Shown here: positions 1 through 9,447 of the stretch, one piece after another
Layout of the letters: the number at the start of each line of letters is the position of its first letter
Position numbering within the stretch: the first letter of the stretch is position 1
DNA from: Thiomicrospira pelophila DSM 1534
GTDB taxonomy: Bacteria; Pseudomonadota; Gammaproteobacteria; Thiomicrospirales; Thiomicrospiraceae
Reading direction: 5' to 3'
Length of the DNA stretch: 64,000 nt
NCBI RefSeq assembly: GCF_000711195.1
Contig: NZ_JOMR01000001.1
Location: 1,612,001-1,676,000, forward strand
Notes under the pieces: model-generated
What the model was told of the DNA's origin: nothing
The model's database searches: none
What the model saw: only the letters and a program-made list of their open reading frames with translations
Translations under genes and position numbers: made by a program

Positions 1-2055
1 GAGACACCCAACTTTTTAACCTTTGGTTCTTGGATTGGCGGAGATCGCGACGGTAATCCGTTTGTAACACACGAAACAACGACCCAAGCTTTATATCTCC
101 AATCACGCGCTGTCATTTATGAATACCAACGTCGACTTTTCGAGCTGAGTTCATTACTTACTCATTCTCGCTATATAGCGGATATCAACCAGGAAGTGAT
201 CAATCGGGCCACTATTGTGGATGCAGACCTGTTAGAAAAAGTGTTTCATAAACGTTCGGAGCGTTTTAAAGATGAACCTTATCGTCGCTTGTTATACCTC
301 ATGCAGGGGCGCCTAAAAGAAAACTTAGACTACATCGAAGCCAAACTCAATGACGATAAACCGGTCGAAAAAGGTCGGTTTGCCTATGTATCGGAAGATG
401 AGTTCTTAGCTGATCTGCAGTTGATTCACGATTCATTATGCGGTCACGGCGATAAAAGCATTGCAAACGCCGATTTAAAAGATCTAATACGCTTGGTTCA
501 AACTTTTGGTTTCTACCTAATGCGCTTGGATATTCGACAAGAATCAACAGTGCATACCAATGCAGTGACCGATTTGCTATCGCACCTAGGCGTTGATTAT
601 CCGAGCTTAAGTGAAAATGAACGTTTGCAACTGCTAGCTAGTCACGTTAGCTCCGCAACGATTATCGATACTCAGCATTTAGCTCTCAATGACATGACAC
701 GTGAAGTGTTAGAAGTATTCAATATCGTGCGCGAAATGCGCAAAGAAATCAGTCCAAAAGCTTTTAACAATTACGTAATCTCCATGACCCATGATGCTAG
801 TCATGTAATGGAAGTTTTGTTCTTAGCACATCAAGCTGGTTTAGCCGGTTATAACGCCGGTGAGCCTTATTGTGATATTCATATCTCGCCATTATTTGAA
901 ACAATTGAAGATCTAAGCCACATCGTGCCTGTTACGTCGGCACTCTTTAACAACCCAACCTATCATGCCTTATTAAAGGCCTCGGGTAACCAACAAGAAA
1001 TCATGTTGGGTTACTCAGATTCGGCCAAGGATGGTGGCAACTTATCTTCGGCTTGGAGCCTTTACCAAGCCCAGCAAAAAATCATGAAGCTAGCCGACGA
1101 ATGTGGCGTTGAATGCCGTCTATTCCACGGTCGTGGCGGTACAATTGGACGTGGGGGCGGCCCTACCCACATTGCGATATTATCGCAACCTACGGGTACC
1201 GTACGTGGTTCGATCAAATTTACGGAACAAGGTGAAGTGCTATCTTACAAATACAGCAACTCTGAAACCGCCACCTATGAGCTCTCATTGGGTGTAACCG
1301 GTTTAATGAAAGCGAGTACCTGTTTAGTGAAGCCAGTCGCGCAAGATAATGAATCACACCTTGAAATCATGCATAACCTGGCTGAAAACGGTGAACACGC
1401 TTACCGTGAGTTAACTGATCACACTGAAGGCTTCTTTAAATTTTTCTATGAAGCAACGCCAGTAAATGAAATCGGGTTATTAAACATTGGTTCACGTCCG
1501 TCGCACCGTAAAAAAGGCAATTTATCAAAATCGTCTATCCGTGCTATTCCATGGGTTTTCGGCTGGGCACAAGCGCGCCTAACTTTCCCGGCTTGGTACG
1601 GAACGGGTTACGCCTTGAATAAATGGGCACAAGAAAATGGTGAAGAACAGCTCAAACAGATGTATGAGCAATGGCCTTTTTTCCGCGCACTATTAAGTAA
1701 CATTCAAATGGCACTGTTTAAAACGGAGTTAAGAACGGGACAAGAGTACAGTGAAATTGCGCAGGACCAAGCTCAAGCTCAAACGATCTATAATATGATT
1801 GCAGATGAGCATAAACGCACGGTTTCTGGCTCCTTAGCTGTCAGTGGGAACCCATTTTTAATGGCTGAAACGCCAAACATTGCCGTTTCTCTGAAACGCC
1901 GTAATCCCTATTTGGATCCACTCAACCATATCCAAATTGTGTTACTAAAGCGTTATAAGTCAGAAAGCACAACCGAAGAAGAGCGCGATTTATGGCTCAA
2001 GCCTCTGCTTAATAGCATTAATGCCATTGCGGCCGGGATGCGTAATACTGGCTAA
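1..2055 (+). CDS. ppc: Phosphoenolpyruvate carboxylase, 5'-truncated by window edge
   Basis: Carboxylates phosphoenolpyruvate with bicarbonate to oxaloacetate, an anaplerotic cytoplasmic enzyme. The frame is open from base 1, so the start codon lies outside the window; about 685 residues of the usual 880-930 are present. The first codons read the family motif FGSWIGGDRDGNP, followed by GYSDSAKDGG, the glycine-rich FHGRGGTIGRGGGPTH loop and RPSHRK, and the gene ends with the conserved C-terminus GMRNTG. An internal GTG at 196 is not the real start because the conserved motif lies upstream of it. A strong terminator follows at 2101, so this is the last gene of its transcript. Confidence 0.97.
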   Translation, partial: ETPNFLTFGSWIGGDRDGNPFVTHETTTQALYLQSRAVIYEYQRRLFELSSLLTHSRYIADINQEVINRATIVDADLLEKVFHKRSERFKDEPYRRLLYLMQGRLKENLDYIEAKLNDDKPVEKGRFAYVSEDEFLADLQLIHDSLCGHGDKSIANADLKDLIRLVQTFGFYLMRLDIRQESTVHTNAVTDLLSHLGVDYPSLSENERLQLLASHVSSATIIDTQHLALNDMTREVLEVFNIVREMRKEISPKAFNNYVISMTHDASHVMEVLFLAHQAGLAGYNAGEPYCDIHISPLFETIEDLSHIVPVTSALFNNPTYHALLKASGNQQEIMLGYSDSAKDGGNLSSAWSLYQAQQKIMKLADECGVECRLFHGRGGTIGRGGGPTHIAILSQPTGTVRGSIKFTEQGEVLSYKYSNSETATYELSLGVTGLMKASTCLVKPVAQDNESHLEIMHNLAENGEHAYRELTDHTEGFFKFFYEATPVNEIGLLNIGSRPSHRKKGNLSKSSIRAIPWVFGWAQARLTFPAWYGTGYALNKWAQENGEEQLKQMYEQWPFFRALLSNIQMALFKTELRTGQEYSEIAQDQAQAQTIYNMIADEHKRTVSGSLAVSGNPFLMAETPNIAVSLKRRNPYLDPLNHIQIVLLKRYKSESTTEEERDLWLKPLLNSINAIAAGMRNTG

Positions 2056-2100
2056 AAACCGACGTGTTTAAGGCACTAACAAAATGAGTTTTAAACTCGT

Positions 2101-2140
2101 AACGCTTCATTAATATCATAATTAATGAAGCGTTTTTTAT
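2101..2140 (+). terminator. Rho-independent terminator of ppc
   Basis: A perfect 14-bp stem (AACGCTTCATTAAT at 2101-2114 with its complement at 2121-2134) encloses a 6-nt loop and is followed by a T-rich run. It separates ppc from panD. Confidence 0.9.
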
Positions 2141-2216
2141 TTTTATGGTTTCGAGTATAATGTGAGCCCGACCAAGATCGGAAGACTTGAATTAACGAAC
2201 GGATAACGAGAATAGC

Positions 2217-2606
2217 ATGCAAATTACCCTACTAAAATCCAAAATTCATCGAGTGACGACAACCCACTCAGAGTTGGACTATGAAGGCTCATGCGCGATT
2301 GACGGTCATCTACTTGATACCGCTGGTATCCGTGAGTATGAGCAGATTCAAATTTACAACATCCGCAACGGTGAACGTTTTACAACCTATGCGATTCGCG
2401 CTGAAGATAACTCCGGTATTATTTCAGTCAATGGTGCAGCCGCACACAAGGCAAATCCGGGGGATCTGCTGATTATTGCGACCTACTGTATGCTGGATGA
2501 AAAACAAGCGGAAAGCTATCAACCTGTCTTAGTTTATGTGGATGGTGATAATAGCATCAGCCATACTCGCAACTTTATAGCCAAACAGCTAAAAACGGCC
2601 GTATAA
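2217..2606 (+). CDS. panD: Aspartate 1-decarboxylase (pyruvoyl enzyme)
   Basis: Makes beta-alanine from L-aspartate for pantothenate and coenzyme A synthesis. The 129-residue protein has the usual length. The self-cleavage site Gly24-Ser25 (YEGSC) that yields the pyruvoyl cofactor is present, with Lys9, Arg54 and Tyr58 at the positions known from E. coli PanD. It stands alone behind the ppc terminator; a TATAAT at 2156-2161 is a reasonable -10 box but no clear -35 is seen. It converges on the minus-strand operon that holds panB and panC, so all three pantothenate genes lie within 3.7 kb without being co-transcribed. Confidence 0.96.
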   Translation: MQITLLKSKIHRVTTTHSELDYEGSCAIDGHLLDTAGIREYEQIQIYNIRNGERFTTYAIRAEDNSGIISVNGAAAHKANPGDLLIIATYCMLDEKQAESYQPVLVYVDGDNSISHTRNFIAKQLKTAV

Positions 2607-2630
2607 GTCCGCGGTTTTAGGCTTACTAGC

Positions 2631-2652
2631 AAACCACCAGGCCTGGTGGTTT
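2631..2652. repeat. 22-bp perfect palindrome with ACCAGGCCTGGT core (core 2636-2647)
   Basis: Lies between the convergent panD and motB-type genes. The 12-bp core recurs through the window; here the flanks AAACC/GGTTT extend the symmetry. It can fold into a hairpin in either transcript and may act as a shared terminator. Confidence 0.9.
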
Positions 2653-2672
2653 CGCCAAGTTTATTTAAAGAG

Positions 2673-3380
2673 CTATTTTTTCGGTAAAGGCTCTATTAGT
2701 ATCTCAACTCGTCGATTCATAGCATAATCAGACATTTGATCTCCTGTTGAAATTGGCTGTGTATCTGCCAAGCCTATTGCCATCGCCTGCTGTGGGTGAA
2801 TCACGCCATCTCGGATAAATTGTTCAATCACCGCCGCCGCTCGTGCCGCAGATAACTCCCAGTTGGAGCGAAACCGCCCTCCTATTATAGGCAATCGATC
2901 ACTGTGTCCCACCACCTTGATCTGAACATTGCCACGCAATAAGTTAGAAAATTTACGCAACATGGTTACAAATCGTGGCTGTAAATCAGCGCTACCTAAA
3001 TCAAACGCGACCAACTCTGGGAACACCAACTGAATCCGTTGTTTATCAGGGTCAAATGACATCTGCAATTGTTGCTGATTTACCTCTTCGCTGTAGGTAT
3101 CTTTCAAGGCTTCATAAATTTCTAGCAAAGAGCTAATTGGTTGGTTATCGGAGCCCATGTCGAAAATAGGCGGTGCAATCGGTCGAAAATAAGCCTCTTG
3201 AACCAGAGATAATTCTGCCGACTGAGTCAAGGTTTCGGTTAATGAACGCACAATCTGCTCGTATCGGTGTTGATCCACTTTTGATACGGTATAAAGCAGT
3301 ACAAAAAATGCCAGCAACAGGGTAGCCATGTCAGCGTAGGTGACCAGCCAAGGCATTTTTTGACGGAATTTTTTAGGCAT
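2673..3380 (-). CDS. motB: MotB/PomB-type flagellar stator subunit
   Basis: Inner-membrane stator protein that anchors to peptidoglycan and forms the ion channel with its MotA partner. The start chosen is the ATG at 3380 (MPKKFRQKMPWLVTYAD); a longer frame reaches 3479 but would run inside motA and adds an unrelated N-terminus. The single membrane segment holds the ion-carrying aspartate in TYADMATLLLAFFVLL, closest in my reading to PomB. An OmpA-like peptidoglycan-binding domain fills the C-terminal half (VVGHSDRLP, SNWELSAARA). 235 residues is short for MotB (about 300). It overlaps motA by 8 nt (ATGCCTAA), implying translational coupling. Confidence 0.88.
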   Translation of the reverse strand: MPKKFRQKMPWLVTYADMATLLLAFFVLLYTVSKVDQHRYEQIVRSLTETLTQSAELSLVQEAYFRPIAPPIFDMGSDNQPISSLLEIYEALKDTYSEEVNQQQLQMSFDPDKQRIQLVFPELVAFDLGSADLQPRFVTMLRKFSNLLRGNVQIKVVGHSDRLPIIGGRFRSNWELSAARAAAVIEQFIRDGVIHPQQAMAIGLADTQPISTGDQMSDYAMNRRVEILIEPLPKK

Positions 3381-4140
3381 TTTCGACCTTTTTGGACGCC
3401 CCTGCTTCCAAATAGGAATGTAATAAGTCACGCATGATAGCCGGATTAACACCATTGGCAATGCAGTTAATCGCATCAATAATCATATGTTGACGATAGG
3501 ACTCATCATGCGCCCAGGATTCAATCTTATCGGCCATGGGCAACGCAAATAAGTTTGCAATCAAAGCGCCGTACAAAGTGGTTAATAAAGCCACCGCCAT
3601 TGCTGGACCAATAGTTTCTGGGTCACTTAAATAGGCTAACATTTGAATCAACCCGACCAACGTACCAATCATGCCAAAAGCAGGGGCGGCCTCACCAATC
3701 GCCCGAAATACACCCGAACTAGTATCGGCGACTTCATTAAACAAACTGCTTTTTTCTTTTAGCGTTTTTTGAACTAGATCTGCATCATAGCCATCTACCA
3801 GCATGCGTACACCATCCTGATAAAAAGCATTATCAATTTCTTTGTTTTCTAAGGCAAGCATCCCGCCTTTTCGAGACAAACGAATTAAATCTTCCGTTAA
3901 ATCAATTAACTCAGATAAATCACGGGTCTCACTACGAATCTTGACGGCTTGAAATGACACACCAATCGCCGCAAAACTGTCCGCCATTGAAAAACGGATC
4001 ATGGTCGCGGCTAGAGTCCCCCCCACTACAATCATCAGGCCTGGAATATTGAAAAATAAATTAAGGGATGAACCGGCCGACATCGCCATCGTGATAATGA
4101 CAATCCCTGCTAATAAACCGATAAGAGTCGAAAAACTCAT
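3373..4140 (-). CDS. motA: MotA/PomA-type flagellar stator subunit
   Basis: Four-helix proton or sodium channel partner of the MotB-type protein. The N-terminus MSFSTLIGLLAGIVIITMAM, the segment IPGLMIVVGGTLAATMI and the later IGEAAPAFGMIGTLVGLIQML are typical of the MotA/PomA branch. The ATG at 4140 is preferred over an in-frame GTG at 4149 because the AGAGGG ribosome-binding site is adjacent to the GTG but about 10 nt from the ATG. It follows panC with a 63-nt gap on the same strand, so it is probably part of the pcnB-folK-panB-panC transcript. Whether the ion is sodium or proton cannot be settled from sequence. Confidence 0.88.
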   Translation of the reverse strand: MSFSTLIGLLAGIVIITMAMSAGSSLNLFFNIPGLMIVVGGTLAATMIRFSMADSFAAIGVSFQAVKIRSETRDLSELIDLTEDLIRLSRKGGMLALENKEIDNAFYQDGVRMLVDGYDADLVQKTLKEKSSLFNEVADTSSGVFRAIGEAAPAFGMIGTLVGLIQMLAYLSDPETIGPAMAVALLTTLYGALIANLFALPMADKIESWAHDESYRQHMIIDAINCIANGVNPAIMRDLLHSYLEAGASKKVENA

Positions 4141-4203
4141 TCTATACACACCCTCTTGAGGTTAGGTGTTGAAACCAACCCTGACGTTTGTCTGAATTAA
4201 CGA

Positions 4204-5061
4204 TTAACTCAAATCAAGCTCTATATTATCCAACAAGCGCGTTGAACCCAGCCGCGCAACAGCTAGAATGGTCATCGTGTCTTGTCGCTGTGTAAGCTTT
4301 TGTAAACTGGCTGGATCAACTATCGCAATGTAATCCACCTGATCAAAACCATGACCAAGCAAATTCTGCATGGCGGCCTGCTCTAAGCTGGCAAAATCAA
4401 TCTCGTCGATACTCGTCACGGCATGGGCAATTTGCTGTAATTCTAAGTATAACCTAGGCGCAATTTTGCGTTGATTTTCATTTAAAAATTGATTGCGTGA
4501 GCTCAACGCTAAGCCGTCTAGATCACGCTTTATCGGCGCCTTAATCAGCTCAATTGGCCAGTTTAAGTCCGCCACCATCTGATTTAAAACACACCACTGC
4601 TGATAATCTTTTTGTCCAAATATGGCGACATCCGGTTGCACCAAGTTAAACAACTTAGCGACGATGGTGGTCACACCATCAAAATGCCCCGGACGACTTG
4701 CCCCTTCCCAAACTCGACTGAGCTCTGGCGCGGCTAACACCTGTGTTTGAGTTTGACCTTGTCCATACATTTCCGTGACACTCGGTGCAAATAACGCATC
4801 ACAACTAACCGAGCTTAACTTTGCCTTATCCGCTTCTAAAGTTCGAGGATAACGCTCATAGTCTTCGCCTTCGCCAAACTGCAAAGGATTCACAAACACG
4901 CTACTAACCACTTTATCGGCCTGTTGGGAAGCCAATTCAATCAAACTCAAATGCCCAGCATGTAAATTGCCCATAGTGGGTACAAACCCAACTCGCAAAC
5001 CTGACTGTTTCCAAGACGTCACTTGTTGACGTAAAGCTTGAATGCTTGATAATTCAATCAT
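4204..5061 (-). CDS. panC: Pantothenate synthetase
   Basis: ATP-dependent ligation of pantoate and beta-alanine to pantothenate. 285 residues, the normal length. The nucleotide-binding HIGH-like motif is GNLHAGH in [18 protein letters not shown] and the KMSKS-like loop is ALSSRNQ. The ATG at 5059-5061 overlaps the panB stop as ATGA, so the two are translationally coupled. Confidence 0.97.
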   Translation of the reverse strand: MIELSSIQALRQQVTSWKQSGLRVGFVPTMGNLHAGHLSLIELASQQADKVVSSVFVNPLQFGEGEDYERYPRTLEADKAKLSSVSCDALFAPSVTEMYGQGQTQTQVLAAPELSRVWEGASRPGHFDGVTTIVAKLFNLVQPDVAIFGQKDYQQWCVLNQMVADLNWPIELIKAPIKRDLDGLALSSRNQFLNENQRKIAPRLYLELQQIAHAVTSIDEIDFASLEQAAMQNLLGHGFDQVDYIAIVDPASLQKLTQRQDTMTILAVARLGSTRLLDNIELDLS

Positions 5062-5855
5062 GCTTTCATCTCATGAATCGCCGCCGGAAAACGTCGCTGA
5101 CGCACCGCTTGTGCATAGCTCGCCATGGCTTCCTTAATGCTGCTTGAACCCTGTAAAAAGTTATGGCTAAAGCTTGGCGTATGACCTGGTGTTAATCCCA
5201 GAATATCGTAAACCACCAAAACCTGACCATCAGTATTAGCGCCTGCACCAATGCCAATCACCGGAATTTTTAAGGCTTGGCTAATGCGCTCGGCCAAAGT
5301 TGACGGCACGCACTCTAACACTAGCATATCGACCCCCGCTTCTTGCAAAGCTAAGGCTTCATCAAGCAAACGTTGTGCTTCTGATTCATCTCGACCTTGA
5401 ACTCGGTAACCTTTCTTCAAAACCGACTGGGGTAGCAGGCCCAAATGGCCGCAAACCGGAACCCCCATTTGACTTAACGCCTTCACAAAGGCCAAAACCC
5501 GTGTGCCGCCCTCAAGCTTCACCATATCGGCACCGCCTTCTTTAATCAAACGCCCACTGGTTTGCAACACTTGCTCCAATGTGGCATCCGACATAAAGGG
5601 TAAGTCAGCAATGCACCAGGCCTGGTGCTGATTGCCACGCTGTACCATTTTGGTGTGATACACCATATCATCCACGCTGACAGATAATGTATTCTGGTGG
5701 CCTTGTACCACCATACCCAAAGAGTCACCCACTAACAGAACATCCACTTCCGCCTGAGCTGCCCAATGCGCAAAGGCAGCATCATAGGCCGTCAAGCACA
5801 CAATAGGTTGTGACTGTTTTTTTAAGCTTTGAAAGTAAACCAAATTGCGTTTCAT
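5058..5855 (-). CDS. panB: 3-methyl-2-oxobutanoate hydroxymethyltransferase
   Basis: First committed pantothenate step, transferring a hydroxymethyl group from methylene-tetrahydrofolate to ketoisovalerate. 265 residues, with [11 protein letters not shown] near the start, the metal-binding [14 protein letters not shown] segment and [16 protein letters not shown] near the C-terminus. It follows folK with 18 nt between them and overlaps panC by 4 nt. An exact copy of the window-wide palindrome lies inside the gene and encodes His-Gln-Ala-Trp-Cys. Confidence 0.97.
   Translation of the reverse strand: MKRNLVYFQSLKKQSQPIVCLTAYDAAFAHWAAQAEVDVLLVGDSLGMVVQGHQNTLSVSVDDMVYHTKMVQRGNQHQAWCIADLPFMSDATLEQVLQTSGRLIKEGGADMVKLEGGTRVLAFVKALSQMGVPVCGHLGLLPQSVLKKGYRVQGRDESEAQRLLDEALALQEAGVDMLVLECVPSTLAERISQALKIPVIGIGAGANTDGQVLVVYDILGLTPGHTPSFSHNFLQGSSSIKEAMASYAQAVRQRRFPAAIHEMKA
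5613..5628. repeat. 16-bp palindrome GCACCAGGCCTGGTGC inside panB
   Basis: Intragenic copy of the ACCAGGCCTGGT family, read in the Gln-Ala-Trp frame on the minus strand. Confidence 0.9.
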
Positions 5856-5873
5856 GTTTTACCTTTTACGTAT

Positions 5874-6380
5874 CTAGTTGAGCTCAGTCGATGATGGTGA
5901 CAAAATAAATGATTGATCTAACTGAGCCATTAATTCTTCAAGTCTTCCTAAGCCTGGCAAATGATCTTGAGGCCAAACTTGCGCCAGCGGAATCAGTACA
6001 AAGTCGCGTTGCGTCATGCAAGGATGCGGAATTACCAGCCCTGGTTGTTCGATCTGCTGGTCGGCATAAAGCAAAATATCCAAATCGATTAAACGCTCAC
6101 CCCAATGACGCCGTTTAATCCGGCCTTGATTCTTCTCAATCGCCTGCAAGCAAACCAATAATGCCTCTGGCGTTAAACAGGTTTCACACACACACACCGC
6201 GTTAACAAAGTCCGGCTGATCTTGAGGCCCTTGAGGTTTAGAGCGCCATAAGTCTGACAAAGTAAGCTGCCGAATTGAATTCAACGCTTGCAGACTTTGT
6301 ACGGCTGTATTAATTTGCTCAGCTGGATCTGCCAAATTGCTTCCCAACCCAATCGCGACTTGAAACCAAGGTTTATTCAC
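5874..6380 (-). CDS. folK: 2-amino-4-hydroxy-6-hydroxymethyldihydropteridine pyrophosphokinase
   Basis: Transfers pyrophosphate from ATP to the pterin in folate synthesis. 168 residues. The N-terminal VAIGLGSNLADP, the central QPDFVNAVC and RHWGERLIDLDILLY segments with the metal-binding DLD, and IPHPCMTQRDFVLIPL are the HPPK family signatures. Translation starts at a GTG that overlaps the 3' end of pcnB by 8 nt. The pcnB-folK-panB-panC order is common in gammaproteobacteria. Confidence 0.96.
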   Translation of the reverse strand: MNKPWFQVAIGLGSNLADPAEQINTAVQSLQALNSIRQLTLSDLWRSKPQGPQDQPDFVNAVCVCETCLTPEALLVCLQAIEKNQGRIKRRHWGERLIDLDILLYADQQIEQPGLVIPHPCMTQRDFVLIPLAQVWPQDHLPGLGRLEELMAQLDQSFILSPSSTELN

Positions 6381-7776
6381 TGGTATCCGAATCGCGCTTT
6401 CGACGATACATGTTACGCCCTGTCCGACGTCTTTTGGGAGCTCGTGCCGGTTTCTTTATCTCATTAGCGAACGCAATTTGTTCAATCGCGTCTTTTTCCT
6501 GGTATTCCGTCCACCAATTGAATAGCTCGGCCAACTCCAGTTCACCTGCGGCTAATCGAATACCAATAAAGTCATATGCCGCGCGAAAACGAGGGTGAGC
6601 ACGCAACTGAGCGGCTCTAGCACCAAAACGCTTAGACAACCTGAACTGTAAACTCCAAATGTCACGAATTTGCGCCGTAAAGCGTTTAGGGATTGAAGTG
6701 CGTCGAATCTGCTGTTCCAATACATCGTTGGCCGCCGCAAACATCGCATCTTGCGGTGACATGTCCGAATCCAAGTGAATCTGACGACGCTGCATCATAG
6801 GTTCCCACAAAAATGCGGCAAACAAAAATGCCGGATTAACGGGCTTATCTTCCTGAATACGTTTATCGGTACTTTTTAGCGATTCAATCACCAGTTGACG
6901 CGGGAAATGCGCCACCTCGGTTCCCAACATAGCATCCGTTAATGGAAATAAATGCTTGAACAGATCATAATGACGCAGCTTTTCAAACACCTCGACGCCC
7001 ACCCCACTATGAAAGAGTTTTAGCACCTCTTCAAACATACGCGCGTGCGACACATCTTCTAACAACGGCCCCAGTTCAAATAAAGGTTTCTCCGTTTTCG
7101 GCTCTATCGCAAATCCAAGTTTAGCGGCAAAACGTATGGCTCGAATCATACGAACGGGGTCTTCTCTATAGCGCGTCTTAGGGTCTCCAATTAAACGTAA
7201 CTGCCCGGCTTTAATATCAGCCAGTCCACCCACATGATCCACAATTGAAAAGTCTTTAATATCGTAATACAACGCATTGACAGTAAAGTCGCGACGCCAA
7301 ACATCTTCCTCTAAAGTGCCATAAACATTATCACGTAACACTCGACCCGCCGAATCGACTTGACGGTCTTTACCATGATCATCTCCTCCGCGAAAGGTGG
7401 CAACTTCGACAATTTGACGACCAAAACGTACATGCGCTAAACGAAACCGCCGGCCGATCAACTGACATTTATGTCTAAAAATGGACTTCACCTCTTCCGG
7501 TGAAGCATTGGTCACGACATCAAAATCCTTAGGTTCTAGACCCAATAATAAATCGCGCACCCCGCCACCGACTAAATAAGCATCATAGCCTGCACGCTTT
7601 AAGCCATACAGCACATCCAGTGCGGTTTTATCAATTGATTGTCTGGAAACTTTATGATCGTTACGAGAAATTCGATTATGGGACGGATGACCAGTAGCTT
7701 GACCTGACGAGACGGGGGCTTTACTCAAAAAGCGACGGATTTTTCGAAAAATTCTCTGCATCATTAGCATATTCAA
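6373..7776 (-). CDS. pcnB: Poly(A) polymerase I
   Basis: Adds 3' poly(A) tails that target RNAs for decay. 467 residues. The nucleotidyltransferase core reads YLVGGGVRDLLLG followed by the metal-binding DFDVV, then RFRLAHVRFG, RRDFTVNALYYD and the RNA-binding region RMIRAIRFAAKLGF. The C-terminal tail is strongly basic (RAPKRRRTGRNMYRRKRD), as in the bacterial poly(A) polymerase branch rather than CCA-adding enzymes. It is the first gene of the pcnB-folK-panB-panC-motA-motB run. Confidence 0.95.
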   Translation of the reverse strand: MNMLMMQRIFRKIRRFLSKAPVSSGQATGHPSHNRISRNDHKVSRQSIDKTALDVLYGLKRAGYDAYLVGGGVRDLLLGLEPKDFDVVTNASPEEVKSIFRHKCQLIGRRFRLAHVRFGRQIVEVATFRGGDDHGKDRQVDSAGRVLRDNVYGTLEEDVWRRDFTVNALYYDIKDFSIVDHVGGLADIKAGQLRLIGDPKTRYREDPVRMIRAIRFAAKLGFAIEPKTEKPLFELGPLLEDVSHARMFEEVLKLFHSGVGVEVFEKLRHYDLFKHLFPLTDAMLGTEVAHFPRQLVIESLKSTDKRIQEDKPVNPAFLFAAFLWEPMMQRRQIHLDSDMSPQDAMFAAANDVLEQQIRRTSIPKRFTAQIRDIWSLQFRLSKRFGARAAQLRAHPRFRAAYDFIGIRLAAGELELAELFNWWTEYQEKDAIEQIAFANEIKKPARAPKRRRTGRNMYRRKRDSDTSE

Positions 7777-7901
7777 TTAGGGTTATAAAACGCCATTTTA
7801 GCAAGAGTTTGCTTCAATGTTTGGTTAAAAGTTGAGTTCGTTGTGCAAGCTTGACAATATCCGTTAAAATTAGCCTTAAGAATTCAAAAAAGGAAGCCAA
7901 C

Positions 7902-8318
7902 GTGCCGAACAATATTGATGAAGTCCAAGCAGATCTGATTAAGCGTCTGAATTATTTTGAAAACTGGAAAGATCGCTATAAATACATTATCGACATGGGG
8001 AAACAGTTAGACACTATGCCTGAAGAATATAAAACCGAGGCCAACCGAATTCACGGCTGCCAATCGCAGGTTTGGATTCATATAGAAGAACGCGATGGCC
8101 GCCTCTACATGCAAGCCACTAGTGATGCGGCGATTGTCGCCGGTTTGATTGCCGTTTTGCTGCGTGTTTATTCTGGACGTACACCTAATGAAATCATCAA
8201 TATGCCATTAGACTTTTTATCCCAAACTGGTTTATTGCAACATCTATCACCTAACCGTTCAACCGGCCTCTATCATATGATTAAACGTATCCAAGCTGAA
8301 GCTCAATCTCGCGTTTAA
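7902..8318 (+). CDS. sufE: SufE-type cysteine desulfuration protein
   Basis: Accepts sulfur from a SufS/IscS-type cysteine desulfurase for iron-sulfur cluster assembly. The acceptor cysteine is in NRIHGCQSQVW. The GTG at 7902 (VPNNIDEVQADL) is chosen as start because AGGA lies 7 nt upstream; the frame also opens at a TTG at 7851 but that adds a poorly supported leader. 138 residues match the family. No suf or isc genes are adjacent, so the partner desulfurase must be elsewhere. Confidence 0.92.
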   Translation: MPNNIDEVQADLIKRLNYFENWKDRYKYIIDMGKQLDTMPEEYKTEANRIHGCQSQVWIHIEERDGRLYMQATSDAAIVAGLIAVLLRVYSGRTPNEIINMPLDFLSQTGLLQHLSPNRSTGLYHMIKRIQAEAQSRV

Positions 8319-8340
8319 ACAACCAATCCAGCTTCCGCAT

Positions 8341-8378
8341 AAATAAAAAAAGCCCGCTTTAAATCATTAAAGCGGGCT
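8341..8378 (-). terminator. Rho-independent terminator of htpX
   Basis: A 12-bp stem (AGCCCGCTTTAA, 8351-8362, with 8367-8378) and 4-nt loop are followed on the minus strand by a T-rich run, the complement of 8341-8350. The T-run polarity assigns it to htpX. Confidence 0.85.
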
Positions 8379-8385
8379 TGATTAG

Positions 8386-8407
8386 AAAGCACCAGGCCTG
8401 GTGCTTT
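8386..8407. repeat. 22-bp perfect palindrome with ACCAGGCCTGGT core (core 8391-8402)
   Basis: Between convergent sufE and htpX. The flanks AAAGC/GCTTT extend the core. On the plus strand it is followed by a short T/A run, so it may terminate sufE, complementing the minus-oriented terminator beside it. Confidence 0.9.
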
Positions 8408-8427
8408 TATATTACCTAATTTCTCAA

Positions 8428-9327
8428 TTAAGCAATTTTAAGCTCTTCTTGACGCGTCGCTTCTAAAGCCGCAATACGATCTTCTAAAGGCGGATGCGAC
8501 ATAAACAAAGCACCAAACTTGCTTGGACGATCTGAAATACCAAACGCCGCCAATTGATCTGGCAACTCGCCTGGCTGCATCGAACTTAGACGACGTAAAG
8601 CGGCGATCATGTTTTCTTTACCGGCTAAGTAAGCACCACCGTTGTCGGCATGAAACTCTCGACGGCGCGAGAACCACATGGTGATAATGCTCGCCAAAAT
8701 ACCGAAAATAATCTCGAAAATAAAGGACGCCACAAAATAACCAATCCCGTGGCCTTCTTCATTTTTAAGAATCACACGATCCACGAAATGACCGGCGACA
8801 CGAGCAAAGAAAATAACAAAGGTGTTAACAACCCCTTGCAATAACGACATTGTAATCATGTCACCATTTGCAATATGCGCGACCTCATGAGCCAAAACGG
8901 CTTCCACCTCGTTACGTGCCATATGGCGTAATAAACCAGAGGAAACCGCAACCAGTGCTTTGTTTTTATTCATACCGGTTGCAAACGCATTTGGATCGGG
9001 TGCGTTATACACTGCGACTTCTGGGCGACCAATTCCGGCTTTATCAGCAAAACGATGAACCGTCTCAACCAACCATTTTTCATCCGCCGTAGTTGGGTTC
9101 TCAATGACCTGAGCCCCCGTCATTTTTTTGGCCATAAACTTTGACAAAGCCAAGGACACGAATGAACCAGCAAAACCAAACACCGCAGCAAATATTAATA
9201 GATTACCTAAGTCTAAATCGACACCGTTTGCTTGTAGTGTTGACCCCACTCCGAACAAACTTAGAACAATCGAAGCCACCGCTATGACCGCGATGTTCGT
9301 TAATAAAAATAAACCGATACGTTTCAT
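8428..9327 (-). CDS. htpX: Membrane zinc metalloprotease HtpX
   Basis: Inner-membrane M48 protease that degrades damaged membrane proteins. 299 residues. Two N-terminal membrane segments (MKRIGLFLLTNIAVIAVASIVL and the one near residues 40-60) are followed by the zinc motif LAHEVAHIANGD and two further hydrophobic segments around residues 160-215; RREFHADNGGAYLAG supplies the third zinc ligand. The upstream TTTTCCTCC complement shows a good ribosome-binding site (GGAGGAAAA). Monocistronic with its own terminator. Confidence 0.96.
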   Translation of the reverse strand: MKRIGLFLLTNIAVIAVASIVLSLFGVGSTLQANGVDLDLGNLLIFAAVFGFAGSFVSLALSKFMAKKMTGAQVIENPTTADEKWLVETVHRFADKAGIGRPEVAVYNAPDPNAFATGMNKNKALVAVSSGLLRHMARNEVEAVLAHEVAHIANGDMITMSLLQGVVNTFVIFFARVAGHFVDRVILKNEEGHGIGYFVASFIFEIIFGILASIITMWFSRRREFHADNGGAYLAGKENMIAALRRLSSMQPGELPDQLAAFGISDRPSKFGALFMSHPPLEDRIAALEATRQEELKIA

Positions 9328-9447
9328 GGATTGTTTTCCTCCTGTTAAAAACGCAATTGATAACTCAAAGTCGAAACCTTGCTCTAATATAAAGGTTTTT
9401 TATGGGCTTTCAAGACCCAATACACCGACTGTAGAATTTTTTCTTTT

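Noticed and set aside
3381-3479. Longer N-terminus for the MotB-type protein
   Set aside because: It would overlap motA by more than 100 nt and adds a sequence unlike any MotB; ATG 3380 starts right before the conserved region.
7851-7901. TTG start and TTGACA promoter box for sufE
   Set aside because: The TTG lies inside a TTGACA word and has no ribosome-binding site; the GTG at 7902 has a good one. No -10 box lies at a proper distance from the TTGACA.
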